64,000 nucleotides of DNA, from assembly GCA_007922305.1 (NCBI GenBank), contig ML677373.1, positions 15,727,881 to 15,791,880 of the forward strand, read 5' to 3'. This DNA is from Dermatemys mawii (lineage: Eukaryota; Chordata; Testudines; Dermatemydidae). The notes below the pieces were generated by a model. It was not told where the DNA came from. It did not search any database and worked only from the letters and a program-made list of their open reading frames with translations. Shown here piece after piece: positions 23,714 to 35,395 of this stretch (within the stretch, counting starts at the first letter, position 1; each line of letters begins with the position of its first letter). Position numbers and translations under genes: made by a program.

Positions 23714-24235
23714 AACCCTGTCAAATGGAGGAAATTGGGTTGGTTTTGCATGATTTGTTCTTGACTAATCCTTGCTGGCTTTTCCTTATAATTCTGTTAT
23801 CCTCTAGGTGCTTACAAATAGATTGTTTAATAATTTGTTCCATTATCCCTCCAGATAATGAAGTTGGGGCAATAGGTCTACAATGAACAAGATCCTTCTT
23901 GTTCCCCTTTTGAAAGATAGGCTCTATGTTTGCCCTCTCCAGTGTTCTGAGACCTCAACAGTCCTCCAGGGGTTCTCAAAGATAATTGCTAACATTTCCA
24001 AGGTTGCTTCAGCTAGTTCCTTAAATATCCTAGGATGAAATTCATCAGGCCCTTCTGACTTTAGTACATACCATGTAGCTAAATATGCTTTAATCTGTTC
24101 TTTCCCTGTTTTTGCCTTGCATTCCTTCTCCCTTGCTGTTAACGTTAATTTTGTGAGTGTATATAGTCACTATTAACCATTTTAGTGAAGATAGAAGCAA
24201 AATAAGCATTAACCACCTCTTCCTTGATGTCAGTT
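23714..24235 (-). pseudogene. CR1 LINE ORF2 remnant, antisense
   Basis: Read on the minus strand, the segment near 23970-24050 encodes 'GPDEFHPRIFKELAEA', the linker just before the reverse transcriptase domain of CR1 LINEs (consensus style GPDxIHPRxLKELAEE). The segment near 23730-23790 gives the start of the RT region (the LTNL.. and SFF..RV area). Stops and frame changes break the frame. An intact CR1 ORF2 encodes an endonuclease and reverse transcriptase for target-primed retrotransposition; this piece covers only the linker and early RT. No 3' end is present. Confidence 0.78.
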
Positions 24236-24989
24236 GAGAGGGTGGAAAGGTGGTGGAATAGACAAAACAGGAAATAGAAGATAGAAAGCAACAGCGCTGT
24301 AAATGAATCTCATTTACTGACATAACTTACTGTTGATTCCCTCTCTTTATGTTTCCCTTATTTTTAGAAGTACAGTGAAATATCACAACTTACCATATTG
24401 CAGGCTTTACTGATGCTATAGACATATAATCTATTTAAGCCACTATAATAAAGGTTCCTTTAAGTCAAGATATTCTAGTCTATGGTATATTATTTTGCTT
24501 GAGATCTTAGCCATCAATACTTCGCTGGCAGCTAAATTTACACTAAATAACTTGTATAGTATCATGCAAGAATATTTTACAGTAATAGCTGTAGGCTTCC
24601 ACTACAATGTACTATATCATTTTAAAATACACCATACCCTAGTTAGACTCCCATCAGTATCAGTCAATATTCATTCATATAATGCTGTAGTGGCTATACA
24701 ACCACATTGCATAATAGAGTGTGCTAAATTACACTTGCTTAGAAATGTATTAAGCCTCCTCTTACGTGCTCCAGTACAGTGGTTGCCAGAATGTCAGTAT
24801 CTTAGAACTGAATGCCCTTTTGAGGGAAATGTCGAGGACATTGCTAAAATGTGTGTGTGGGGGGAGAGATTGCAGCAGCCAGTGTGACTAGCTCAGGGGA
24901 CTTCTGAGCCAGCCGCACGGGCTACTGCAGAAGTCAGAGGGCACAGAAAATCCCGGAATTCATGACAAACACAGAGTCTTAATCATTAT
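24236..24989. other. Unassigned stretch, no gene seen
   Basis: A 130-codon frame at 24495-24887 has no domain I recognise and no codon pattern suggesting coding. No repeat was recognised. Confidence 0.5.
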
Positions 24990-25625
24990 TAAGTACTTGT
25001 ATTTGAATTATGGTAGCATCCCAAGGTGCCCAGTGAGAGATTAAGGCCCTATTGTGCTAGGTCAGTGATTCTCAAACTCTTGTACGGGTGACTCCTTTCA
25101 CACAGCAAGCCTCTTAATGCAAACCCCTCCTCCCAAACACACTAAAAACACTTTCTAAATATATTTAACACCATTATTAATGCTGGAGGCAAAGTGGGGT
25201 TTGAGGTGGAGGCTGACAGCTCACAACCCCCTGTGTAATATCCTTAAGACCCCCAGAGGGGTCCTGACCCCCCATTTGAGAACCCCTTTGCTAGATTCTG
25301 TATACACATGTAATAAAAAGAACAGTCCTCCACCCAAAGAGTTCACTATTGTAGCATAGGATGAGATCACCAGATGGATACAACAGACAAACCGGGGAAG
25401 GAACAGGGCTATGGAGGAATTACTGTATCTGGTATGATGAGCAAGAGTCACAGCAGTCCAGCTAGTGTTAAACTTGAGCTGTCTGTGGGCATTATGGAAG
25501 AGATGAGTTTTAAGAGAGGATTTGAAGGAGGACAATGTAGTAGCGTTATGGATTTGTACTGGGTGCATCTCCCTTGCACAACAGGATGGCAAGGGAGACA
25601 GCATGAAGACAATGACTGAAAGAAA
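24990..25625 (+). repeat. Ancient interspersed repeat, split by a hAT insertion
   Basis: The left part (to 25062) reads 'GTATTTGAATTATGGTAGCATC ... CCCTATTGTGCTAGGT'. The right part resumes after the hAT element with 'TGTATACACATGTAATAAAAAGAACAGTCC' and continues through 'GATGAGTTTTAAGAGAGGATTTGAAGGAGGA' near 25505. The same left-part pattern occurs at 8301-8410. It is widespread in amniotes as I recall; class unknown. A 135-codon minus frame crosses the junction with the hAT element and is therefore not a gene. Confidence 0.55.
25063..25288. mobile_element. Non-autonomous hAT element nested in older repeat
   Basis: Inverted ends 'CAGTGATTCTCAAACTCTTG' and 'CATTTGAGAACCCCTT'. An 8-bp duplication flanks it (TGCTAGGT at 25055-25062, TGCTAGAT at 25289-25296, seven of eight). 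The host repeat continues on both sides, so the hAT element is younger. Confidence 0.82.
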
Positions 25626-26872
25626 CATTGACTAATGGACAATGAAGGCGTGCATGGATTATAAAGCAGAGGTATGGACTGAATAGAAAATACTTGCAAA
25701 ATTCTGCTCAAGATTAAAGTTCTAGACAAGCACCCTCTCCCCTCCCATCTACCCCCCCCCCCAAAAAAAAACCCCTACTTAAATTCTAACTAGTTACCCT
25801 AGTTCTAATGTCTTGCTACAAAGATATAAGAATGCAAGTACAGAGTTGTGGTAAGACCTGAAGATAATATTCTTTGGACCTAACACTGCAACTGAAAATT
25901 CCTCTTACCTAGTTGTACTGTGAACGTCACATGAAGGAACTATGACTTTTTGTTGCTTCAGCTTTGACACTGTTTACCATGAAAGGTTGCAAACTCCCTT
26001 ATGCTTTACCTGAACTGGAATCATATTAAACATCTGGAACAGAGAGCACTTGAGATCAGCTTGGATTCCTAAGGACTCTTTCTGTTTTAGTGTTTCATAA
26101 CATTCCTCAAAGGGAAGTTACATGCTGTGCACTTAATCACCAATTTTGCCAAGGCCAATATACCTTGCCTCGATTAGCAAACCTAAAATTGGATACACTC
26201 TCCTTTCAACTTGTATAAATAACAAGATGAAATGTCTTGTACAGATTTGTAACATCCAGATATGAGTCTGAAATCAAATATTTTGGAATTTTTCAGTATA
26301 GATATTTTTTCTTCTAACTGAGCTGTCTTGACATACCCTACAGAGATCACAGGCTTGCTTTTCCTCTCACTTATACATGTCTAGATCCAGAATAACTCCA
26401 CTGAAGTCAATGGAATAAGCAATTCTTGTTTGCCAGCAGTGTGTTAAAATTTCCGGCATCATATGCCCATTAAATCTCAGTTGTGTTGAATGGATGCATA
26501 CCAGTAAATATGTACACCACCGTAACCTTGGAGCAGAATTTGACCTCTCTTCAACACAGGACATCTGCAGTATTCTGGCTTTGCCCTCATTCTTTGTCAA
26601 ACCACACACTGCAATTTTTACTTATGGTTGTAGTTTAATCAGTGTTACTGGAAGTGCTTTGTACAAACTCAGCAGGGTCTATGTTTGGGAGTTAGGACTG
26701 TCCATGTGACTAAGAGCTGCAGGATGCAGTCCCAAGGTTTCAGTGGTTCACTTGCAATTGGAACCTCCTTGTTGCTGGACTGCTGCATTGATTCTCGCAT
26801 GTCTGTACTTGGAGTTTTAAAATGCTGTGTTAGAGAAAATGTCATGCCATCAGAATTGTAAACATTGGAGAT
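25626..26872. other. Unassigned stretch with simple repeats
   Basis: A poly-C run followed by a poly-A run lies at about 25752-25773. A degenerate 'CCACTGAAGTCAATGGAATAA' palindromic-repeat piece lies near 26398. No gene seen. Confidence 0.55.

Positions 26873-26901
<29 letters not shown>
26873..26901. repeat. (TA)n microsatellite
   Basis: About fourteen TA units, likely length-polymorphic. Confidence 0.92.
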
Positions 26902-26904
<3 letters not shown>

Positions 26905-27465
26905 CAGTGTTGTGAGTGATACTAAAATGCCAAACTTATGCGTATATCATTGGAAAGATGAATTGTATGATAGAAAATCTGACAAGTCTGTCTCCTTCCC
27001 ATAAAGAGAAATCCCTCTAGTAATGATCATGGATTTCCACTTTCTTTTGAACATGAATATTTTAATATTTTTCACGTATTGACTTATTAGGTGTGCTCTG
27101 GTCTCTAGCAGAGGTTCCCAGTGAAATAAATATTCCCAAGTAACTATCAATAGCTACATAGTGTGTGTATGTATACATTTACTTTAAATTATCCTTAATT
27201 TTTATTGCCGTCCATAATTGTCAAATTGCCTTCAGGCATAACTGCATTGGCTTCAGTGGATTTATGCTAGCAGAGAAGTTGAGTATTGAGTGTGCTTGAA
27301 ATGTCCAGATCTATTCATACATTTCTACAGTTTATTCACATAAAATATACTTATTTGCATACATATTATTCTTCCTTTGCATGTGCTCTTGTGATTTTGG
27401 CTCCATTGCACTGAGACAGCAAAGAACTGCAACTCTTCTTTAAAGTTCCTTACCGGCATAATCAT
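26902..27465. other. Unassigned stretch, no gene seen
   Basis: A 67-codon frame at 26947-27150 has no domain. No repeat was recognised. Confidence 0.55.
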
Positions 27466-27473
27466 GCCTAATA

Positions 27474-27595
27474 TAAGATGACCAGACAGCAAGTGTGAAA
27501 AATCAGGACAGGGGGTGGGGGATAATAGGAGCCTATATAAGAGAGACCCAAAAATCAGGCCTGTCCCTATAAAATCGGAATATCTGTTTACCCTA
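27474..27595 (+). mobile_element. Short hAT MITE ('TAGGGTGACCAGA' ends), copy 2
   Basis: Begins 'TAAGATGACCAGACAGC' and ends 'ATATCTGTTTACCCTA'. Flanked by a perfect 8-bp duplication, GCCTAATA (27466-27473 and 27596-27603). The interior carries 'GTGTGAAAAATCAGGACAGG' and 'CCTGTCCCTATAAAATCGG'. It is the same family as 14272-14385 in the opposite orientation. Confidence 0.9.
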
Positions 27596-27714
27596 GCCTA
27601 ATATGACATATGTAATGTGCTGTGTCAGGGAGCTAAAGTGACAAATCCCTTTGCTAAGGGAAAAGAATGATGATTTGGGTACAGGACCTCTAGTTTTGTT
27701 CATGCAAAGATCTT

Positions 27715-27956
27715 CAATCAGTGGGAGGTTTAGGTTGGCTATTAGGAAATACTTTTTCACTGGAGGGTGGTGAAACACTGGAATGGGTTACCTAGGTAGG
27801 TGGTGGAATCTCCTTATGTTGAGGTTTTTAAGGTCAGGCTCAACAAAGCCCTGGCTGGGATGATTTAGTTGGGGATTGGTCCTGCTTTGAGCAGGGGGTT
27901 GGACTAGATGACCTCCTGAGGTCCCTTCCAACCCTGATATTCTATGATAATCCAGC
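27715..27956 (+). mobile_element. CR1 LINE 3' end (5'-truncated)
   Basis: Contains 'TTAGGTTGGCTATTAGGAAA', 'GGTGGTGAAACACTGGAATG', 'TTGGACTAGATGACCTCCTG' and the terminal 'CCCTGATATTCTATGAT'. This is the 3' untranslated end of CR1 LINEs, whose ATTCTATG terminus is recognised by their reverse transcriptase. Only the 3' end is present, as is usual for truncated CR1 insertions. Confidence 0.93.
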
Positions 27957-28321
27957 TGCTGAGCTGATTAGGTTTCTAATGCCAGTGACCCAAGCATATT
28001 ACCTTAATCTCATTAAAACACAGACTCTGATTCTAATCCCTTTTTACCGGCTGTCATTTGCCTTGATCCTTCATGCATTAACAAATCAAAAATCCAGTTC
28101 TGACAGTTGTTGTGTACAAGTTCAGACTTCGTATTTTTATCCATGGTGTATAGTGAACAACACTGAGCACAATTTGCCTTTGCTGTTGTGATCAATGATC
28201 TTTTCATTCTGCTGCTGAAAGTAAAAAAAGGCCAGGAAGCTTTCCATTATGCTGACTGTCAACTTGCAGCTTTCTCAATTTTCAGAATAAAAGGGTTAGA
28301 ATTCAGACGTGCCTCTGAATT

Positions 28322-28720
28322 GGGATGGCCAGGTGCCCAGTTTTAGACCAGAAATTCCAGCTGAAAAGGGAACCTGAGAGTGTACAGTCAGATCTACTGA
28401 CCGGATACCCCAAATCCTGTTACTGCAGGCGAGGAAGGCATTCAGTCATCACTTGTGCCAGCTCCTACTCAGCTAAGGCCACCTTCTGTCTGTGTGGGGT
28501 GGCTGTAGCTTCCAACCCTAGCTCCGCAGACAACTCCTTCCTGACCCAGGCAGGGGATTTGGAGGGCAAAAGCAGGGAGCGGTAGACGGGGCGTGGAGAT
28601 GTGGGGAAACAGGCAGGGCAGGATGGGGCTTCAGGCAGGGGCGGTAGGGCAGGTGAGATTCTGCTGAAGTGTCTGGCTTTTAAATATTAACAAGTTTGGC
28701 AATTTGCATCTGAATAAATT
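28322..28720 (+). mobile_element. GC-rich DNA-element-like repeat
   Basis: Starts 'GGGATGGCCAGGTGCCCAGTT' with 'GAAAAGGGAACCTGAGAG' nearby, has a GC-rich G-run middle (28500-28660), and ends 'TTTAAATATTAACAAGTTTGGCAA'. This matches the layout of a turtle interspersed element whose ends read 'GGTGGCCAGGTGTCC' and 'AACAAGTTGGCAACCC'. Class uncertain, probably a DNA transposon derivative. Confidence 0.5.
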
Positions 28721-31700
28721 AAGTCTTGGCATTGATCAATAAGGATGTATTTGTGATCTTCTCCAGTCTATCTCCTCTATCTTGCTTTATGAGCTGAAGA
28801 ACAAGAAACCTATTTGGGCAACAGATTATTTAACTACTATGCCCCTTGTTTCTGGAAACTCCTGCCACAATTGATTCGAAAGTCGAGACCAAATCCTGTA
28901 GCAATGCAGGGAAATATCTTGTTAAAGTTAATGGGAGTTGCAAGGATTTTGACTGCACAGGATGTGGCTCACTAGGACCATGATGAAAAGTTTCAAAATG
29001 CCTGTTAAGACACATTTGTTTAGCCTTGGCAAGTGTCATGAGGTGACCCTATTCATCATAATTGAAATTTCATGTGCAAGCAAATTTTCAGTCTTGGGAA
29101 GACCTGCTGTGTGTCCATTTTCAGTATGCCAGGCTCTGGGTGAGAGACAGCACTCCTTGGAGAGTGAGCTGTGTGAATAGCCAAAGGATTTGCTCTCTCG
29201 GCTGGTCTCGCATTAGAGGCAAACCTTGAAGCGGGGTTCTCCAGTGTACCATGTTAGGCCGAGGTTTCTGAAAGGAGAGTATCTGCATGCTGTTTGGCCA
29301 TCTCTGTTCTAGTGCTGGTGCATCTGTGTAAATAAAACAAGTTATGTTTAGAATGTACTCAGACTCCAGTGGGAAGCCAAACTGCAAGATCCCAGACGTC
29401 TGCTAATGCGCAGCAGATACTGCACAGAAGGGCTAGAATGGCAGAAAAGGGCTCTAAATATCCCAGTTCTGATGCTGGAAGGATTCTGCCTGTGTAGCCG
29501 CTCTGGAAGACAGCAGTAAGGCTGTCTTCCAATGACACCCTTCTAAGCCCTGGCATAGAAAGAGTGCTGGGGTGAGGTGGTGTCACATAGTCCTGCAGAG
29601 ATTCTGGGCAGTGCTGGAGCCCGCAAATCCAGGCAGGCTGCTGTAATTTAGACAAGAGCCCAGGGCTGTCTGCGTTGTGCTAGATACCTCTGCAGCCCAG
29701 AATTGGGAGGGGACATATGTGACTTAGCAGTTCCCCCGGTAGGCTGGTAGTTCTGTGCTGCACCTCAAAGTGCAACACAGTTTCTCACCCACAGGATTTG
29801 CATAAACTAACATAACAGTGCTATCTAAATATATTATTTAGTGTATGCAAATCTTTTGCACAGTTTGTTATATTGACATCACATACTTTAGTTCTGCACT
29901 AGCGAGCCCTGTGCTTCATTTTCTAGTCATCTCATAGCATCAATCTCTTAGCTTTCCAACTATCTTTTTTACAAATATAACTTTTAACAATAGAAGCACC
30001 GCTTGCTTTTAGACAGCACTTTACGTCTGTATCCCCAACCCCTGCTGCGCCAGGCATTTGTTCAGAAGCTAACCCCCTCCTGGCTTGGGCGTTCAAAGCT
30101 TCAGCTGGTGAGATCAGAAATTTCTCTTAACTAATTCAATCAGATGTGAGTTTGGTATTGCAGGAATTGATTGCTCATTGTGCTTCTGAACATGTGGAGA
30201 AGCAAAATATTTATGGGATGGTTGATATTTTCAGTTGTAATCTCTGGAGCGACTGAACTGCTTCAATGAGACGTGAAGATGTACTATTGTGGAAAATACA
30301 AAGGCTGCTTTATTACTGGAAGTTCTGTTGTGCTAGTTCACTCTGATGGAAGTTGTTCCTCCTGATGCAGCAATTCTAGTACATGTTTATATCTCTTGAA
30401 TGAACCCATTATGTGTTTCCCCAAGGAGCTTAGCAGAAGCTCCAAGAATGTGTCCGAAACCGAGGCTACGGTTTACTTTCCATCACTTTCTCAATGACAG
30501 AATCTTTAGATTAGATTAATATTGTAGGGGGTACGTTTTTTTCCCCCTCTGATTCATCTAAATTTAGTGAAGACTTCAAGAAGCTGTATGAGAAGAAGAG
30601 GCAGACCCAGAAGACAAACCTCCAGAGAAGAGGAACAGAGACTGCACTATCGATGTCTGGATTCGAAGGAAGCTGCCCTGCTCATATAGGGCTCAATGTT
30701 GCACCATTGAAGTCAGTAGGAGTTTTGCAACTGATCTCAATGAGAGCAGGAGTAAGGCAATATTGAACATTAGTCCCATGCCACATAATTCTTGTTATGC
30801 TATCGCTGGAATATTACTCAAGATGCTTCTAACCCTGATGTGCCAGACACTCAGTTGGGAGCTACCTTCACTGACATAGTGATATATTTGTGAACTCTCC
30901 ATCTGCCCCCTTATCTGTCTTAAAGTTCTACATACCACAAGGTCAACTGAAGTTATGTTGGGGCTCACCTTTAAAACTAGCAGCTAGGTCAGGTGTATGT
31001 TCTTCCCTATGGAACTGAACACAAGATTTGATTGATCTGTGGGGGATTTTTTTTAAAATCCTATGTATAAAAAATGTAGCTGACAAATTTATCATCTTCT
31101 CCTGACCCCAAGATATCGTATGTTCTATCAGGTAATGTGCAGTTACTAGCAATATATGAAGCCATTACACAACTGTCAGAGTGGATAAAAGTCTGAGGTT
31201 GTCTTCAGCCTTCACCAAACATAATAATAATTCATTGCAAGTATATGGCTCTTGACTGTGCGTATTTCTTGGCATACCCATGCAAGCCCATGTGTGTTAT
31301 GGTTATTTAAACAAAATCAAAAGAAGTCAAAATCAGAAGGGCTTGATTCCTCTTTTTCATACTATGATTTTACTCACTTGTCATTCCATTGAACTGATTG
31401 GTGCTGTGCCTTATTTCTAGAGGGGCTAAGTGAGAAAAGAGTTAAGCCAAAACTGTTGCAGTGATAGGGCCGTTGCATTTGTCAGAGCTTGTGTGCACAC
31501 ACTCAGGGCCTGATTTGCATATATGCTGAGTGCACAGCTCTCATTGAAATCTGGGGTTCTGGGCTTCCAGCAGCTTTGAAAATCAGATACTTAGAAGTTA
31601 TGCCAAAGTTAATTGGCTGAACAAGATCAGGGTGTGACAGTTAGTAAATAATCATGACTTGTGTTAAATAGGATGCTTTCATCCATTCCATAGCACATCT

Positions 31701-31779
31701 ATCAGATTGAATCAAAAGAGGCTAATCACAGTTGGCTCTAGTTTTTGGCTGATAGACCAACTTTCTAACTGATCCTGCA
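28721..31779. other. Unassigned stretch, no gene seen
   Basis: Several 60-100 codon frames (for example 29359-29655, minus strand) have no recognisable domain. Only the palindromic repeat at 30686-30769 was recognised. Confidence 0.5.
30686..30769. repeat. Palindromic repeat, 'GAAGTCAGTAGGAG' family
   Basis: 'GGGCTCAATGTTGC' pairs with 'GCAATATTGAAC' around 'CATTGAAGTCAGTAGGAG'. It is another copy of the dispersed ancient palindromic family. Confidence 0.55.
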
Positions 31780-32002
31780 ATCAACCAGATGAAATTCAGT
31801 AAGTGCAAAGTACTTCACGTAAGAAGGAAAACTCAAATGCATCACTACAAAATGGAGAATAACTAGCCCAGTGGGGTGGTAATACTGGTGAAAGGGATCT
31901 GGAGGTTATAGTTGATCACTGACTGAATGAGTCAACGATGTGATACAGTTCCGAAAAAACTCTGCTAATATTGTTCTAGGGCATACACCATAATGCTATT
32001 AA
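31780..32002 (+). pseudogene. CR1 LINE ORF2 remnant, sense
   Basis: Translation pieces match the downstream RT region of CR1: a 'KFxxxKCKVLH'-like start near 31790 ('AAATTCAGTAAGTGCAAAGT'), 'ERDLEVIVDH' near 31895 and 'GxxHNAINR'-like text near 31985. Stops and frameshifts break it. It ends where the Penelope-like sequence begins. Confidence 0.72.
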
Positions 32003-32302
32003 TAGGTCTGTGAGGGATCATCCTTCAGAATCGGTTGTAGATCCTTGACGATGCGCTGGAGAGGTTTTAGTTGGGGGCTGTAGGTGACGGCTAGTGGCTT
32101 TGTTACTTTCTTTGTTGGGCCTGTCTTGTAGTAGGTGACTTCTGAGTGCCCTTCTGGCTCTGTCAATCTTTTTCTTCACTTCACCAGGTGGGTATTATAG
32201 TTTTAAGAATTCTTGATAGAGATCCTGTAGGTGTTTGTCTCTGTCTGAGGGATCAGAGCAAATGTGGTTGTATCTTTGAGTTCGGCTGTAGACAATGGAC
32301 CT
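32003..32302 (-). pseudogene. Penelope-like element, inverted upstream coding segment
   Basis: On the minus strand this encodes a degenerate stretch including 'HICSDPSDRDKHLQDLYQ' (about 32215-32270) and 'RARRALRSHLLQDRPNKE' (about 32110-32165), with at least one stop and a frameshift. From memory of related turtle repeats, it belongs to the region between the reverse transcriptase and the C-terminal endonuclease of a Penelope-like retroelement. The downstream endonuclease segment lies immediately to the right on the opposite strand, so part of the element is inverted. It is not functional. Confidence 0.6.
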
Positions 32303-32820
32303 TGGGAGACAGGTCAGTCTCACTTACAGCAAATACTCACCATCAACTGCACACCACACAGCAAAAACACCAACCCACGAACCAAACCCTGCAACAAACG
32401 TCAGTGCCAACTCTGTCCACATATCTATTCAAGGGACACCATCATAGGACCTAACCAAATAAGCCACACCATCGAGGGCTTGTTCATTTGCACATGTACC
32501 AATCTGATGTATGCCATGTGCCAGCAATGTCCCCTCTGCCATGTACATTGGCCAAACTGGACAGTCTCTATGCAAAAGAATAAATGGACACACATCTGAC
32601 ATCAGAAATGATAACATTCAAAAATCAGTAGGAGAACACTTCAATCTCCCTGGTCACTCAATAACAGACCCAAAAGTGGCAATTCTTCAACAATAAACTT
32701 CAGAAACAGACTCCAACATGAAACTGCAGAACTGGAATGAATTTGGAAACTGAACATCATCACATTAGGCCTGACTAAAGACTGGGAGTGGTTGGATCAT
32801 TTCAGCACTGCAAGCAATCT
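32303..32820 (+). pseudogene. Penelope-like element, GIY-YIG endonuclease remnant
   Basis: Frame one (ending about 32540) carries a cysteine cluster 'PCNKRQCQLCPHI' and 'CTCTNLMYAMCQQC'. After a frameshift, frame two carries 'MYIGQTGQSLCKRINGH' and 'VGEHFNLPGHS'. The YIG followed by GxxLxxRIxxH is the GIY-YIG nuclease core, and the preceding CxxC-type cysteines fit the linker of Penelope-like elements. In intact elements this nuclease nicks the target so the reverse transcriptase can prime. Here a frameshift and later stops disable it. Bacterial-type GIY-YIG homing genes are a less likely source, given the repeat context. Confidence 0.75.
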
Positions 32821-35060
32821 TCAGTTGTAGACCAACTGAAAGTAGGTATCTATTGATCAAGTTAACTGTGGTGACTTGTTGATCACCTCAGAGCAAAATG
32901 AACTGGTCAGCAATGGCCCTTTAGGGATATTGGCTTCTCCAGGTATGTTTTGGGAGAAAGTTGAAAATAAGATGGGAATTGAAAACACATTTTTGAGAAA
33001 CAGCAAAGGATGCTAATGTGTTTTTGTTAGAATTGGAAAATGTGGAGCCTGACCTGGATGCATGTGTCAAGCAAAAAAGAGGCTGGCCTCTCAGGGCCAG
33101 ATTTTTTCAGTCTTCTAAGTAGTACTTCTATTTTAAGTCACATTTGAAATGAATGGAATACTTTGTGAAGTAATTAACATGAACAGAGGATGAGGTGGGG
33201 GAAAGGGACAAGTACTGTCCCAAATGTTTAAAAGGAACCTTGACAAAGTTTATGCAAAGAGTAGGAATGATCTGAGGTCTCTGTTCCTGGACAGCATGCA
33301 ATAAACACAACCATTCCCTCCTTTGCAGCTCTGTGACTTGCTAAAAGAAGAAGGCTGGATCTTGTCAATATTAGTAGGCAAAGCTATAAATCTTACAGGT
33401 TTTTCTAAGCACCTACTCTCCTTTCAACACTGTATAAATGATGATTATGAATAAGATTTATCTTCTGGCTGTCACCTGAGTTGCTCGAGTTACTCTAAAA
33501 TTAGCAAAAGACACCAAGCTTTGCTTTTTCATTAGAGTAATGTCAGTTCATTCTTGTGCTCCACTTCCTTTTTAAAAACACAAACCTCAGCTCTAATGGA
33601 TGAGTCTCTTCTATTCTTCTCTCCCTCGTCCAACAGGAGCGCTGCTGTGTTGCCTTTTTACAGAGCCCAACTAAAATGATTATGGATGTTTCTCTCTTCT
33701 TCAAGGCTGAGACTATTAGCAAATTGAAAATATTTTGTGTGTGTTTGGTTTTAAAAGCCAAAGTTTTATGTAGAGAGACACCCACCTAACTATTTACTAA
33801 CTAGGTTAGATTTTTTTTTTAGTTGGAAATGACACAGCTCTGTTTGTCTAAATACCTCTTCTTTACCCATTGGACCTGCAGTCATCCTGTGATGCGGATA
33901 TAGAAATGTAATGTGCTCTGGATGCCTGGCTGAGGTGGTTGAGAAAGTATGAGACTGACTCTCTCTCCCAGGATTTATGGAAAAACTAGTGTTTCAAAAG
34001 GTGCTTACTCCACTAACGGTCTGCTTCTATTGAAATTTAACAACAACAACGTATACATCCTATAACTTTATATTCGCATGTGTCTGTGTGACATTTGCTT
34101 GCGATTTTTTTTCCCACCTGGGCTGCTGGTTCTGTCTGTGATCAGATGCAGAGATGCCCAATGATGGTGAGTCAAGTTGCTTTTGTGCAATTTTTGACCT
34201 TACAGAAATGGGCAGGGAAGGCTGTTAGTGTGTAATTTCCAGCCTGCTTTCTCAGACCCAGAGGACTGAGAAATTTCTGAACTTTTGGGTACTTTTCTCA
34301 AATAGACCTCCACAATTTGAAATTCCAGTCATCTCTAGCCACTGGAACTAGGAGGACACCATGCCTGTTCAGTGTAGTGGAAAATTCTCTGGCTCCCTGT
34401 CTATGGAATGACTTTCCAGAAGCATTAAGAGGCTCTTGAAAAAGTCTTATGCTCTGTTATTTATCGACTAAACTTCTGAACATTGTTTCAAGGGGAATCT
34501 TTGTTTCACAGCCTTGTTTATATTTGCACACCTTTATAACATGATATAAATTCACGTTCCCTGTTCATCAATAATTTGAACATGTTGAAATCTTTCTGGA
34601 TACTGTTCATTCACACTTAGACACTTTATGGTTGATTCCTGAATACAACAGGATATGAATCCAGTAATATATCACTTATCTGATGAAATATACATAGATT
34701 TGTCTCCTTGGCTGGTTACTAGTCTGTGCTCTGTAGTCATTTTTGCATCATTAATGTGTAACTCCATCTCCCTTGAATGTGACGAGTCCAGTAAATTCTG
34801 AGCATGCTTCCAAAGTTTAGCCAATTAAGGCTTAATTGATTGCCATCTCATATTTCATACACTTATTCTTAATGCTGTCCCTGTGTTTCTTATGCCCCTC
34901 GAATGTCCATTTCCCCTTCCGAACTGTAATCTGAAAATAGAGAACATTATTGCCATGCCTAGTGTGCTCTCTTTCCTGCTTCATTTGATTGTTCCAAGTG
35001 AATAACTTTCTCTTTTATGTGATACATTAGCTTGGATTCAGTCTTTGAGCCCTCGGATCC
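32821..35060. other. Unassigned stretch, no gene seen
   Basis: Frames of up to 80 codons (33543-33785, minus strand) show no domain. No repeat was recognised. Confidence 0.55.
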
Positions 35061-35068
35061 TTTTAAAG

Positions 35069-35395
35069 CAGGGGTTCGCCAACTGTGGATCAGGAACCCA
35101 TTTTAATATAGTCACCAAGGTTGGTGTTGCCCAGGCCCCAGCACGTCTGAAGCCCAAGCTCCACTGCCCATGGCAGAAGCCCAAACCCAAGCCGCACTGC
35201 TCAGGGCTAAGGTTACATGCCCCCTGCCCAGAGTAGAAGCCCTTGGGCTTCAGCTTTGGCTCCCCTGCCCAAGGTGGCCGGGCTTGGGCGGCAGGCCTCA
35301 GGCTTCCTTGGTCTTCGGTCCCCCCTCCTAGGGTTGTGCAGGAACTTTTGTTGTCCGAGGTGGGTCACAATGCAGTTAAGTTTGAGAACTCGCTG
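35069..35395. mobile_element. Non-autonomous hAT element with perfect target duplication
   Basis: Ends 'CAGGGGTTCGCCAACTG' and 'TTAAGTTTGAGAACTCGCTG' are imperfect inverted repeats of hAT type. A perfect 8-bp duplication, TTTTAAAG, flanks it (35061-35068 and 35396-35403). The interior is GC-rich, with repeated 'GAAGCCC' and 'TGCCCA' motifs, unlike the surrounding AT-rich DNA. No transposase is present. Confidence 0.9.

Noticed and set aside
24495..24887. 130-codon plus-strand frame as a gene
   Set aside because: No domain, no homologous pattern recognised, and no neighbouring exon-like frames with splice signals.
25221..25628. 135-codon minus-strand frame as a gene
   Set aside because: It crosses the boundary of a hAT element and the older repeat it is nested in.
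26204..26245. Similarity between 26204-26245 and 33416-33460 ('CTCTCCTTTCAAC..TGTATAAAT')
   Set aside because: The match is about 20 bp and does not extend; chance or a shared low-complexity motif is likely.
26873..26901. (TA)n tract as a promoter TATA region
   Set aside because: It is a plain microsatellite with no downstream gene or initiator context.
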